This document shows positions 23,723 to 34,455 of a DNA stretch of 64,000 bases, piece by piece. Location: NCBI GenBank assembly GCA_030077755.1, contig JAQJZZ010000005.1, positions 1,798,001 through 1,862,000 on the forward strand. Reading direction: 5' to 3'. Positions within the stretch are counted from its first letter, which is position 1. The number at the start of each line of letters is the position of its first letter. This stretch comes from Filosporella fistucella (lineage: Eukaryota; Ascomycota; Leotiomycetes; Helotiales). A program made the translations under genes and the position numbers. The notes under the pieces are model-generated. The model saw only the letters and a list, made by a program, of their open reading frames with translations. It made no database searches and was not told where the DNA came from.

Positions 23723-24849
23723 ATGGCGCAGTCTCTTGAAGCTAAGATTGTGGTGCTGGGTTCTCAAGGCGTGGGAAAGACGAGTTTGGTGCACAGGTCC
23801 GTCCTCCTTGCTGTGACATATTGAAATCGAACGGAGCTGACTTACAATTTGCAGATACGTCAAAAATCAATTTTCGCCCGCAAGCACAACTTCAACTGTG
23901 GGGGCTAGTTTCCTCACTAAACGTGTGGTTGACGACGAGAGCGACACAGTTGTCAGACTACAGATATGGGATACGGCTGGGCAGGAACGTTTCCGGTATG
24001 CTTCTCGCCCTCCAGCATAAACTCTGTCACGTACTTGATTGCACATGGGAACTCATTTTGCCGAGTACCAAGCACGAAACTATTCACTAACAAAGCACGA
24101 ATAGATCTATTTCGCGATTGTACTATCGTGGCGCAAATGCCTGCATCCTTTGTTACAGCATTACCGACAATTCCTCCTTCACAGAAATGGGTATTTGGCT
24201 CAACGAGCTTCGTCGGAATCTGCCACCAGACATCATCCTTCACGTTGTCGGCACAAAAGCCGACATCGTTGCTCGCGATCCGTCGCTTCGCCAGGTACCA
24301 TTCGAACGATGTATCGCATATGTAGCAGATAATCTCGCGCCGGGACAGAGTGGGACGCCGCCTGCGACCGCTACACCGGGAGCCGTCCATACGACTAGTA
24401 GCGAGGGAGGATTCCGCAGCTTCTTGAGCGGTAGAGGTGATGCTGTCCAAAGCGGCAGCCAAGGATTGGATGGAGCGAGAAGTCCTAGTTCGAAGAGAAG
24501 CAGTGGATTCTGGGGACAAGAAGTTGGCTGGGACTGTTGCCATGAAGTGAGTGCTGAGAGCGGAGAGGGGGTAGAGGAAGTTTTCAGGGTCATAACAAGG
24601 AAATTAGTCGAACAGAATAGAAAGGTGCAGGATGGCTTGTTGAGTGCCATGCAAACGCCTGGTACACCCGGCGAGGGAGGAATGGGTAGTGAAGGTGGAT
24701 ATTTTGATGGGATGAGACCTGGTGGGAGCTTTAGGGTAGGGAGGGATAGGAGGAGTTGGTTCGGAGTGCCAGTGGAAAGTTATATTGAGGAAGGAGGCGG
24801 TGAGGGGACACCGGAAGGGAGAGTGAAAACTCGTCGGAAGTGTTGCTGA
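23723..24849 (+). CDS. Atypical Rab-family small GTPase
   Basis: Three exons (23723-23796, 23855-23995, 24105-24849) encode 319 residues, over 100 more than a normal Rab. Motifs: G1 GSQGVGKTSLV, switch I STTSTVGASF, G3 WDTAGQERFRSISRLYYRGA (a Rab hallmark), G4 GTKAD in place of the usual NKxD, and G5 EVSAESG. A Gly/Ser/Pro-rich insertion of about 75 residues separates G4 from G5. A second Gly-rich tail follows helix 5, and the chain ends RRKCC, a double-cysteine geranylgeranylation signal. It should act as a membrane-bound switch in vesicle traffic. The compartment cannot be read from the sequence. The G4 change could alter guanine specificity or affinity. Confidence 0.9.
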
Positions 24850-25111
24850 TATTATGTTTGTGTTTGAGGATACCCTGGCGTTGGATGTACGATTTTGGGG
24901 ATATTTGTGCTACGATTGCATTGGACCGGAGCGAATCTATAGCATGGCAGCGGAGTTCCGGCCGATCTTTATAATGATTATATCATAAGCATTTGAGATG
25001 GAAAACTTGAACGGATAAAGTGCTGAATATCGCAAACCCCGATTTACAATTTGAAGCAAAGACTGTGCTAGAATCCCACCAGAAACGCCTGCTCCAAGCC
25101 TATTTCTCAGG

Positions 25112-25948
25112 CTACATGACTATGCAACAACTGTTCTGCTTCTTTGCTGTCGCTGTTGTCCCTGATAAGTTTCTAGGATAGTAGAGTGGGCATTGGGAAC
25201 TTACTGTAAAATGCCTTACTAGCCTTACTCAACCCATCACTCTTTGCCACCAGATCATCGATCTTTTCTCCTCTCTGTAACACACTCTCTATTGTCTTAT
25301 GCATTACCTGTGTCGTGTCATCCAACTCTTTCTGAATCTTCAAAATGCTATCGACATTCTCCGGCGTCTGGTATTTCACGATACGTTCCTTCAACTCGGG
25401 CCACGCCAATGTTGGGGTCCCAGTTTCCCACGAGGACTTTGGGAATTTATCTATGAAATCGTCGACTACTTGGGCGAGCAATCTACTTGCGGCTACGTCG
25501 CTGTATAAGGTATTTGTCATGACGATGCCGGTGACAGCTGGGAAGTCTTTTCGTCTAAACGAATAGATCTTGTTCTCTGCAACATCATTAGATAAAACGT
25601 GTGGCAGACTGCAATGCTCGCATACCTTGCTCTTTGACTTCAAGCCTATGTCCTGGTTCGGTTTCCTGTGCTACCTTCTTGCTGAACAACTTCAGGAATT
25701 CACCGTAGCTTTGGCCATCAGTACTTTTGTTCCACATATCCTTCTTCACCTGGCTAAGAAAGACCTACGTGTATCTTGTGAATAGGCCCCAATGCAGCAA
25801 GTACATTTCGGCGCATAATTCGTGTGTAGGCTGTGGTTCGTTCCTGAATACCTAATCGCTATCATTGAGTATTCTGATATGGGGGGGCGAGAGAAGTGAC
25901 ACATACGCCGATATAGTAGAGTTCAGGTTTGGAGGAAGTCGTAGCCAT
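25112..25948 (-). CDS. YKT6: Ykt6-type R-SNARE with a divergent longin domain
   Basis: Five exons (25907-25948, 25769-25851, 25626-25708, 25205-25576, 25112-25152) encode 206 residues. The C-terminal half is clearly Ykt6: LVIKYQ-like VKYQTPENVDSILKIQKELD, then IESVLQRGEKIDDLVAKSDGL with the zero-layer Arg, and the end AKKQNSCCIVM, a CaaX box preceded by a palmitoylatable Cys. The N-terminal longin part keeps YYIGVFRNE and YGEFLKLFSKKVAQETEPGH but departs from the usual sequence elsewhere (AEMYLLHWGLFTRYT and IYSFRRKDFPAVTGIVMTN). Ykt6 recycles between cytosol and Golgi, vacuole and endosome membranes in fusion. The divergence suggests a second paralogue rather than the essential copy. Confidence 0.85.
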
Positions 25949-28318
25949 GTTTGCGGATCGAATAATTTAGGAGAAGGGTTTATACTGGAGAAATTCTTGA
26001 AAGGTAGTTGTGCCAGTTTCCGCCTTGCACAGTATGAAACCCCAATACGACTGCCTTCCATCGTCGTAGTGGGACAACCGTCACTCGGATATCGGAGAAA
26101 CCTGTATCCGGCATCTCCTACCCATGGAAATATTCTTGGGAACATAACCAATGGCACGTGCCTGTCACCTCATTCCCCTGCCGTTGCAGATTCGACTCCC
26201 TATGAATGCATCATTCCCTTGCTGTTTGCTTTTCGTACATTGCAGCTGTGTTTCTCAGACATCTCTTGAAGTCTGGCATTGGTATGCTCTGGTGATTGTT
26301 GCGCCGTCAACACGAACTGGAGACTGAAGCAACGGGTTTATGCCTATGTCGCCCACACTTCTAGTGGAGCCTCCGAAATGGAAGTGACTAGTGTGTTCGA
26401 TGTCCTACCAAGTCGACTTGTTGGACTTTTCAATGGCATCTTGGTGTAATAAGATTATCTTGGTCTCTCACTCTCGAAGCGTGCAGTGCATTCATACGAG
26501 ACTTTGTCTTCAAAACCAATTTTGATCTTGGGGTTGGCCGAAAGACCACCATGACCACCATGTGGCAGAGGTTGCGGACCTCAGTTGTACGCAATGACAT
26601 GCTTTATGAATATTTCTAGCATATTTGAGCTTGCTCTCTAGTTGCAGTCGATGAAGACATATGCACTTGAATTTGTTCGACTTTACTTGTCGCTGTACTC
26701 CCCCGAATGCCGCATGTCTAGAACTTCAAATTATTTTTCGAGATATTCATGATTTTACCATTTGCATCATAGATCCATCAGTTATCCACCGTCAAAGCAG
26801 AGTAGGGGCTGAGTGATGGCACTGGTAACATCAACGAAAAGCAAAGAAGCTTACTCCCTTTAGCTGTAGGAAAAGTTTTCCTCCAGAATTTCGTTCAATA
26901 GTTCGTCTTCAGATGTTGAAGGGTCCAGCTTTTTGTTAATTGTCTATAGATTTGTAACAAGCGGCTCGTTCACTAATTTCGGCGACGGCGAAATGAGCTG
27001 AAATATAATTGTCACTGTTATACCCAGACCATTCACTTGTACTACACCTGTTACGATACGCTGGACATTTCCCCGGGATGTTGAAAATTCGCAAGTCTAG
27101 TCAGTTTACCAAGATCCGTTCTGCTAAACCACATGATCAATTTTCCCATTCCGCGACACAGACCAACGGTATGATGTTCAAGCATTACTATTGCCCTCGA
27201 ATAGATGCTTCCCAAACAAGCCAATTGTCATTGAGTATCGTAACCAAAATGATCATCTGGGCGGTCTCCAGGTCGTACCCATGCTTAAGCCTGGACACCC
27301 TCAACCCAAGTCTTGTTTTGTCTCTCTGGCATTTTCTCTACTTTAATTCTTTTGCGTATGTGTCCCTGTTGCATCAGATTTATCAACCTCAATTTCGCTT
27401 TTCTGCGCGCTCACAGCCCTATGCATTTCGCATCATGATTGAGTGTCATTCTCATGTTATCAAGAATCAAACCTCGGATGAAGTCCTGGCGCAACAGAAA
27501 ATCTCTATCTTCAAATCACTATTTTTGCCTACAGTACGTGTAGCGCTCATTTTGCGACTAGTGTGGCTGACAAAGACATGCGACTCAATTTGCTGGAACT
27601 CACAATGCAGATCGTACAAATTGTTATGTTCAATTGCTGGCCTGTATACTGTCATCAATACTGCATAGTATGTCGTTAGGGCCTTATGTTGGATAATGTT
27701 AATTAAAGCGATTCTTTTGCCCTCTGATCTAGACCCGATGCTGAGTGAATTAACATTCACTTTGCCACAAGGCCAGGAAGATTATAATAAAATTCATCCG
27801 TTTTGCGGATATACGTACTTAGAGATTGCTATACAAGCGGCTGCCCGCCTCTTCGGATATAGCCTTGGGCCTGTGAGAATGTTTGAGCGGTTTATCCTCC
27901 TGCATATGCGCAATGGCTCGGCGCTACTGCACTACCAGAAGTCTTACAATGCACTCAGCGTCCTGAGGCGATTCCACATATAATTTGGATTTGTGGATTT
28001 GATATTGTTATTTGGACCAATAAAATAATTGCAAATTTACATGAAAACTTTCGCAATATAGCTCGTCGCGTCCCCTTATGTCCGAACGCCGCTCTCGAAG
28101 CAATGGATTGACTAGATACTCACATCTCTCCCGACACTGAGATCTTGGGAATCTTACCCTAGTATCACAATGTAGTATAAGTACAAGATGTTCCAGATAC
28201 ATCTTCGTTGCTACATCTCATCATTGTCTGTATCTTGCTTGGATCTTTTCTTCTTAGGTACGTCTCATGACTTCAAGGTTTCAGGTGACCAAAACTAATT
28301 ATTGCGGAAGGGCTAAAC
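25949..28318. other. 2.4-kb gene-poor stretch, possible gene relics
   Basis: No complete gene could be built. A minus-strand open frame at 27467-27760 (YYAVLMTVYRPAIEHNN... and SRKMSATRTVGK) faintly recalls the middle homology region of fungal zinc-cluster regulators, and a minus-strand tail near 26890-26945 reads like an acidic C terminus (LDPSTSEDELLNEILEE). They may be remains of one decayed regulator, but stops separate them. The 28010-28318 part is the siderophore transporter promoter; no HGATAR iron-repressor site was seen there. Confidence 0.35.
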
Positions 28319-30076
28319 ATGGTACATCATGGCTATGATCATGACTATCTGTCGAAAGAGCCAGGTGTCGTGGGTGATAACGTGAACACTCCTCTGGATC
28401 ATGAAGATGGTCTCAAGCCGGCGAACGATGAATCGATCGATGCAAACTTTCAACCTGGTGTGCAGAACATTGAAGCCGTTACAGTTACGTGGTCAAAATC
28501 ATGGCTAGTCATCGCCTATCTTATGATCTGGCTCATTTATTTTATTCAAGGCCTGGTATCAGGCGTATCAGCCTCGCTCCTCCCATATGTCACATCTGGC
28601 TTTGCTCTGCATTCGCTCACTCCTACGACTGGAATCTTAAGTGCAGTCATCGGAGGCGTCACAAACCTCAGCATTGCCAAAGTTCTGGATATCTTTGGTC
28701 GTCCTCAAGGCTTCCTGCTTTCCATCGTCCTTGCTGTTGTGGGATTGATCATGTCAGCTGCCTGCAACAATGTTGAAGCTTATGCCGCCTCTCAAGTCTT
28801 TTACACCGTTGGCATCAATGGTATTGGATATAGCCTGAGCGTCTTCGTCGCTGATACATCTTCATTACGCCATCGAGGATTAATGCAAGCGTTTGCAACC
28901 TCGCCAAACTTGATCACTTGCTGGTTAGGAGGACCAATATCGACCGCTTTTCTCAATGGCGCTGGGTGGCGTTGGGCTTTTGGAACTTTTTCAATTGTTG
29001 TCCCAGTCACTACCCTTCCTCTGTTCGGGCTTTTCCAGCTCCAATACTTGAAGGCCAAGAAGCAAGGGATTATTTCAGACCGGAAAAGTGGACGCACTTT
29101 TTGGCAATCTACAACGTATTACGCGAGGGAGTTCGATGCTCTTGGTCTTTTCTTGATATCTGCGGGAGTGGCCTTCGTTTTGTTGCCGTTCAATCTTTAC
29201 TACCAGCAAGCGAAAGGATGGGGATCTCCCCTCATCATTTGCTTCTTGATATTCGGTATCATCCTTATCATCGCCTTCACTCTGTGGGAGAAATATTTCG
29301 CCACAGTCTCGTTTATTCCTTGGAACTTGTTAAAAGACCGAACGGTTGTGGGCGCTTGCCTACTCTCATTCACACTGTTCATCAGCAATTCTTGTTGGGC
29401 CCTCTACTTCGGTTCTGTATTGCAGGTAGTGAACGACCTCAGTGTTACACACGCCAGTTATGTGGTCCAGGTTCAAACTGTTGGTAGTGTCTTGACCGCC
29501 CTGGCTGGGGGCGGAATTATCTCATATACAGGGCGATATAAGCCAATCTCGCTGTACTTCGGAGTTCCTCTAATAGTTCTCGGGATGGGACTCTTGATTC
29601 ATTTTCGACAGCCCAGTCAGACAATTGGCTATATTGTCATGTGCCAAATATTCATTTCATTCGCCAGCGGTGTCCTTATCATCTGTGATGAGGTTGCCAT
29701 CATGGCAGCTGCTGTAGAGCAGCAATACTTCGCCGTTAGCATAGCTGTCCTAGGCTTATTTGGAAGTATCGGATCTGCGATTGGTCTTACAATATCGTCA
29801 GCAATTTGGCAAGGTGTCTTGCCGAAAAAACTCGTTGAATACCTTCCAGCAGAGGACCTTCCCAATTTCCTTATGATTTATGGGGATATCGAGACGCAAT
29901 TATCATATCCGCCTGGCTCGCCTACCCGACTTGCAATTCAACATGCATACGACGATGCCCAGAGAGATTTGCTGATTGCGGGTACTTCTGTTTGGGTCCT
30001 TGGTTTCGTCGCGGTTTGGCTCTGGAGAGACATCAAGGTTATTGGGATCAAGCAGACCAAGGGTGTTGTTGTATGA
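28319..30076 (+). CDS. MFS siderophore-iron transporter (Sit/Mir type)
   Basis: A single exon encodes 585 residues, notable because nearly every neighbour is split. A 55-residue acidic, hydrophilic N terminus precedes about 14 membrane helices. Characteristic pieces are WLVIAYLMIWLIYFIQGL (helix 1), LDIFGRPQGF after helix 2, GINGIGYSLSVFVADTSSLRHRGL and the signature SPNLITCWLGGPISTAFL, FIPWNLLKDRTVVGACLL, and a last helix ending in WLWRDIKVI. The protein should import ferric siderophores across the plasma membrane with protons. No siderophore synthesis gene is nearby in the window, so use of foreign siderophores or a dispersed pathway are both possible. Confidence 0.92.
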   Translation: MVHHGYDHDYLSKEPGVVGDNVNTPLDHEDGLKPANDESIDANFQPGVQNIEAVTVTWSKSWLVIAYLMIWLIYFIQGLVSGVSASLLPYVTSGFALHSLTPTTGILSAVIGGVTNLSIAKVLDIFGRPQGFLLSIVLAVVGLIMSAACNNVEAYAASQVFYTVGINGIGYSLSVFVADTSSLRHRGLMQAFATSPNLITCWLGGPISTAFLNGAGWRWAFGTFSIVVPVTTLPLFGLFQLQYLKAKKQGIISDRKSGRTFWQSTTYYAREFDALGLFLISAGVAFVLLPFNLYYQQAKGWGSPLIICFLIFGIILIIAFTLWEKYFATVSFIPWNLLKDRTVVGACLLSFTLFISNSCWALYFGSVLQVVNDLSVTHASYVVQVQTVGSVLTALAGGGIISYTGRYKPISLYFGVPLIVLGMGLLIHFRQPSQTIGYIVMCQIFISFASGVLIICDEVAIMAAAVEQQYFAVSIAVLGLFGSIGSAIGLTISSAIWQGVLPKKLVEYLPAEDLPNFLMIYGDIETQLSYPPGSPTRLAIQHAYDDAQRDLLIAGTSVWVLGFVAVWLWRDIKVIGIKQTKGVVV

Positions 30077-31551
30077 TCTTGATATATGTTGATTTCAATT
30101 TGCAAGCATGAAAATATGGGTCTCTGCCGAGAACGATAGGACAAAATCAAATATATTAAAATTACAGATGCAAAGTTTGCTTGAAGGTATTTATGAATTT
30201 GTGATAATGACACGGGGTAAAAAGTGCAAGGGTGGGGTAAATAAGACAGAATGGAGATTATGTTTTGGAGAATTTGAGGAGAGCACAAAGCCCACCGCCT
30301 GTGAGATACTGAAACTACTATCGAGGAAACAATTTCAAAACAATAAAGTAGATTTTTCGAATATGAATAACAACAGGTAACAATCATAACGGGTATATGT
30401 CATCATACACTCACGTGGCTCAGTGTTCGATGAATCAGGAAAGGATATAAATATCTTGCCTTTGTTGGATTATAAAGATTCTACAAAAACGGAGAGTAGT
30501 ATAGAACAATAGAGGAAGGTATCCGAGAAAAATTGTTCGTTGACTGTACCCTAACCGCCGAAAAGAAATCTCTATTCTCCTCCAAAATCAATCGTCAAGC
30601 CTTCCTTCTCGCATCCTTAACATCCCGCAACACCCCTTTTCAGAAGACATCTAAGGCGGTAAGGGAGCACGGATTAAAAGGAAGAACAGCTCGATAAATC
30701 ATCCAACCATCGCATAAAAATGAGGGCATCTGACCAAAAATGAGGTTTGGAGGTTTTCGTCTCCGCTTGGGAGTACCGGTATCTATGTAGTGATGCGGCG
30801 AAGTAAAGACTAGGGGGTAACGTGAAAAGAAATTTCCAAGAACTGCTTGAAAGAGGATAGAAAGAGTTCACAGGGCAAGGAAAGATGAGGCAGGGGATAG
30901 ATACACTATTATCTTCCGAGGAAAGCTTATCCACTCGCCTCCCGCTAGGCTCCTCCCTCCTCTATCACTTCCCAGCACCCCTCCACTAGAAGCGCTAGAA
31001 CCTTCAACATCAGTATGCTTACTCGGTAGAACCACCTATTAGCGAAACAATTTTCAAGAGAGCAGGGTATACACAATCATACCCTCTTATCACGCAATAC
31101 CTATTTTCCTAGCAATGCAGTACATCAAAGCTTTGCATCAACCTCCTTCCTCTTTTGTCCTGTTTACGAGCTTCGATGGCTAGGGACGTGGAAGGGAGGA
31201 GCGAACAGGCTAATCAGACCAAGCCGGATGGCTGCAGATCGTGGGTTGCACTGCGCGGGGAGTGGCTGTTGAGGCGAGAGTCTGTGGAAAGATGTCGGGT
31301 GCTCCATAGGGAGGTAGGATTACCGTACTTTTGGAGGAAACCTTTAAAATTTTGTTATGGGTAGGGAAAGGGTTTTGACGTGATTTTTAAAGGAAGCTTC
31401 GGTAAGGTAGGAGGGAAGGAGGGGTATAAGATCTCCTTCTGCCAAGGAAGCTTTTCTTTTCTAATTCTCTTGGGGTTCTTTTATTTTGTGTGGCTTGCAT
31501 TGTCTTGGTATCCTTATTCGATCTGTACCTATTCTGTGTGAGAATATCGGA
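30077..31551. other. Intergenic upstream of the OPT transporter, 1.5 kb
   Basis: Nothing convincing was found. Open frames at 30674-30934 (-) and 31155-31364 (+) show no motif. The region likely contains the OPT promoter and a long leader. Confidence 0.45.
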
Positions 31552-34256
31552 ATGCCTTCTCATTTGATTCGACGCCTCTTCTCTGCGCGGACGAACGAGG
31601 AGAGGAAAGACGGCAATCAAGATGTAATAGAAAGTACAACTGCGCCGACGATACCAGTTCCGATCTTTGAGGAAGATGCAATAGAGGGGCAGGAGAAAGG
31701 GGGTGTTAGAGTAGGAGACGAGAAGATTGTGAGTTCTGCCGGAGAAGCAGGAGGGGATTCTTCAGCTGGGAGTTTGGGAGAAGGAGAGTGGGCGGATGAT
31801 GATCCTGCTATTAGAGATATTGTGAGTTTCAAGCATATCTACTAATTTCAAGTTCTTGTTTTTGAATGAATGGAAACTCTATAAACATATATATATTTAT
31901 CATTTTCAAATCAATATACAGTATACTGCTAACACTTATCAAAGCCTCTAAACGTCCGCCGCATTGTCAGTTTCGAAGACGATCCTAACCTCCCGACTCT
32001 GACTTTCCGCTATTTCGTCCTCACCCTCCTCTTCGTCATCCCTGGTGCATTCATCTCCCAAATGTCTCACTACCGCACAACTTTCGCTCCCTTCTCCGTG
32101 TTCTTCGTACAAATTGCATCCAACTACGTCGGCATCTGGCTCGCGAAAGTGTTGCCTGCATGGAATATCAAGATCCCTTTTACCGGCAAAAGCTTCAATT
32201 TGAATCCATGCCCATTTGGAGTAAAAGAACATGTTTTGGTAACGATATCGGCTGCGTCGGGAGCGACGTATAATCTGGCGTTTATGCCGGTTAGTATCTC
32301 GGAGTTGTATTTTGATATCAAGATCCATCCCGCTATTGCCATTTTCTTTATGTGGGCTGTTGTCGTGACGGGCTACTCGTTCGCTGCTATATCAAGACAA
32401 TTTCTACTTTATGATCCTCAGTATCCATGGTTCCAAGCGTTAGTCTTCTATTCGAGGATTTGAATTCAGCTAACAATTATCATAGTCTTTGCCAAACAGC
32501 CCTCTTCGAAACCCAAAAGAAACAACGCGAACACCCTTCTCCAGTATCCAGGAAGCAAACTCATGTTTTCTGGGCCGTCCTTATCGGAGTTACACTCTGG
32601 CAATTCCTCCCTGAATTCGTGTTCCCTATGCTCGGCTCCCTCGCTTTCCTCTGCTGGGTAGCTCCCCGAAATCCTGTCGCAAACTTCGTTGGCGCCGGAT
32701 TCGGAGGGATGGGTTTCTTGAATCTGAGTCTCGATTGGTCGAATGTGTCTTCGCTTGGACAGAATGGTAGTCTTTTTTTGACTCCGTATTGGACACAGGT
32801 TATTGTTTTCCTTGGATTTGCTGTTAATTGCTGGATCTTGATTCCTGCTGCCAAGTATGGCAATTTGGGCACTTATAAACATGGCTTGATGAACAATCAT
32901 GTCTTGAATTGTAAGTCACATTGCTGAGAAAAATGTCCAACACTGACCTCTCACAGCTACAGGAGGCAGATACCCTCTAACGAGCTTACTTACTCCCCAA
33001 GCAACACTGAACGAAACCGCCTATGCGGAAAATGGCCCTCTATACCTCGGAACCCAAGTTCTATGGAACATGTTCTTCGACTACGCCTCTTACACATCTG
33101 CACTCGCATGGATGGCCCTCTTCGGATTCACACAAATGCGCAAGACAATTCAGAAAATCCGATCAAGAAACAGTGGCGTGAAAGGCGAGAGTATCAATTT
33201 CCAATACACAGATCAGCTCAACGTCCTCATGCGAGCATACAAAGAAGTTCCCATCTGGTGGTACATCGCTCTCTTCATGTGCTCATTTGTAGCTATCACT
33301 GCCATGGTAGCGAGTAATCACCTCTTCATCCCATTCTGGACCTACATCGTCGCTCTCGGAATCGGAGCCGTCATCGTCACACCTCTAGGCTGGCTTTACG
33401 CACTTTCAAATTACCAACTCGCCATCGGTACCACCAATGAACTGTTGTACGGTCTGATGATTAATGCGATTTCTGGGTACAAAAATCCCACTGGTGCGAC
33501 GGTATATAGTTCTATTGCAGGCGATGCTTGGTATAGAGCACAATACATGCTGCAGGATCAGAAGATTGGCCATTATATGCATATTCCACCTCGAGCGACG
33601 TTCTTCTCGCAGGTATTTGGGGCGAGTATAGGTGTACCTGTTAATTATGCTGTGGTTAGATGGGTGCTTGATACTAAGAGAGACTACCTGACTGGGAAGA
33701 TCGCGGATCCGGCTCATCAGTGGACTGGTCAAGCCGTTGCGAGCACGCTTTCGACTTCTGTGCAATATGTTCTTGTAGTAAGCAACTAATTACATATCCA
33801 CTTCATACCTTTGCGAAGTCTCACTAACACAACCAGGGACCAATTCGCCTCTTCAAAGAACCCCAATTCAAAGCCGTCCCCTACGGTTTCCTCGCTGGTC
33901 TCATCATCCCAATAATAATTTTCGGCCTCCATAAATCCTTCCCGCACTCCAAACTCAAATTCCATCTCTGGAACAGCACCATATTCTTCTCCTGCCTCTC
34001 TAATTTCTACGGCAATATCTCGTCTGGATACCTATCTCAATTCATCGGTTCGTTTGTGGTTATGTTTTGGGCTTATAGGTATAGATATAAGCTGTGGGCC
34101 AAGTATAATTATATTTTGGCTGCTGCTTTTGATGCCGGGTTTAATTTGAACTTTTTCTTGATATTTTTGTTTTTTGGGAGTGGGAAGGTTGTTACGATGC
34201 CGCATTGGTGGGGGAATAGGGAGGAGAGTAGTGAGAGGTGCTTTGCTCTAGAGTGA
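31552..34256 (+). CDS. OPT-family oligopeptide transporter
   Basis: Five exons (31552-31821, 31945-32438, 32486-32910, 32957-33777, 33837-34256) encode 809 residues with roughly 14-16 membrane helices. Family marks are VRRIVSFEDDPNLPTLTFR before helix 1, the conserved NPCPFGVKEHVLVTI block (OPT NPG/KEH motif), SISELYFDIKIHPAIAIFF, SLDWSNVSSLG, and in the second half EVPIWWYIALF and YNYILAAAFDAGF. The role is proton-coupled uptake of tetra- and pentapeptides or glutathione-like peptides at the plasma membrane. The first 90 residues are acidic and poorly conserved. Intron 1 uses an AAG acceptor. The gene is convergent with, and only 199 bp from, the secreted aminopeptidase gene. Confidence 0.93.
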
Positions 34257-34455
34257 TACCTACCTACCTTGGTTGGGATGTGGATTTGCGGTGAAAATGA
34301 AGAGGAAATACTTGGCGGGGTATATCTTGGTGGAGCAACTTGATAAAGATAACATTTCACATTATATTTATGATACTATCTTGTCTTCATCTACTATATA
34401 CTTTGCCCCCAAATCTTCCCAAATCTCCTCAACTCCACCTTTATCATCTCCTCAC

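Noticed and set aside
26420..26540. Minus-strand open stretch reading GGHGGLSANPKIKIGFEDKV
   Set aside because: About 40 codons, preceded directly by a stop, and no exon could be joined to it.
27009..27668. 219-codon plus-strand frame in the 26-28 kb gap
   Set aside because: No family motif, odd composition, no splice partner, and it overlaps a minus-strand frame that looks slightly more gene-like. It was not called as a gene.
27467..27760. Possible remnant of a zinc-cluster transcription factor on the minus strand
   Set aside because: Only a vague likeness (YYAVLMTVYRP and a later SATRTV block), no DNA-binding domain found, and stops between pieces. Mentioned in the gap entry only.
28003..28318. 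GATA-type iron repressor (SreA) sites before the siderophore transporter
   Set aside because: AGATAC-like strings occur, but no HGATAR or ATCWGATA match was found, so no regulatory site was called.
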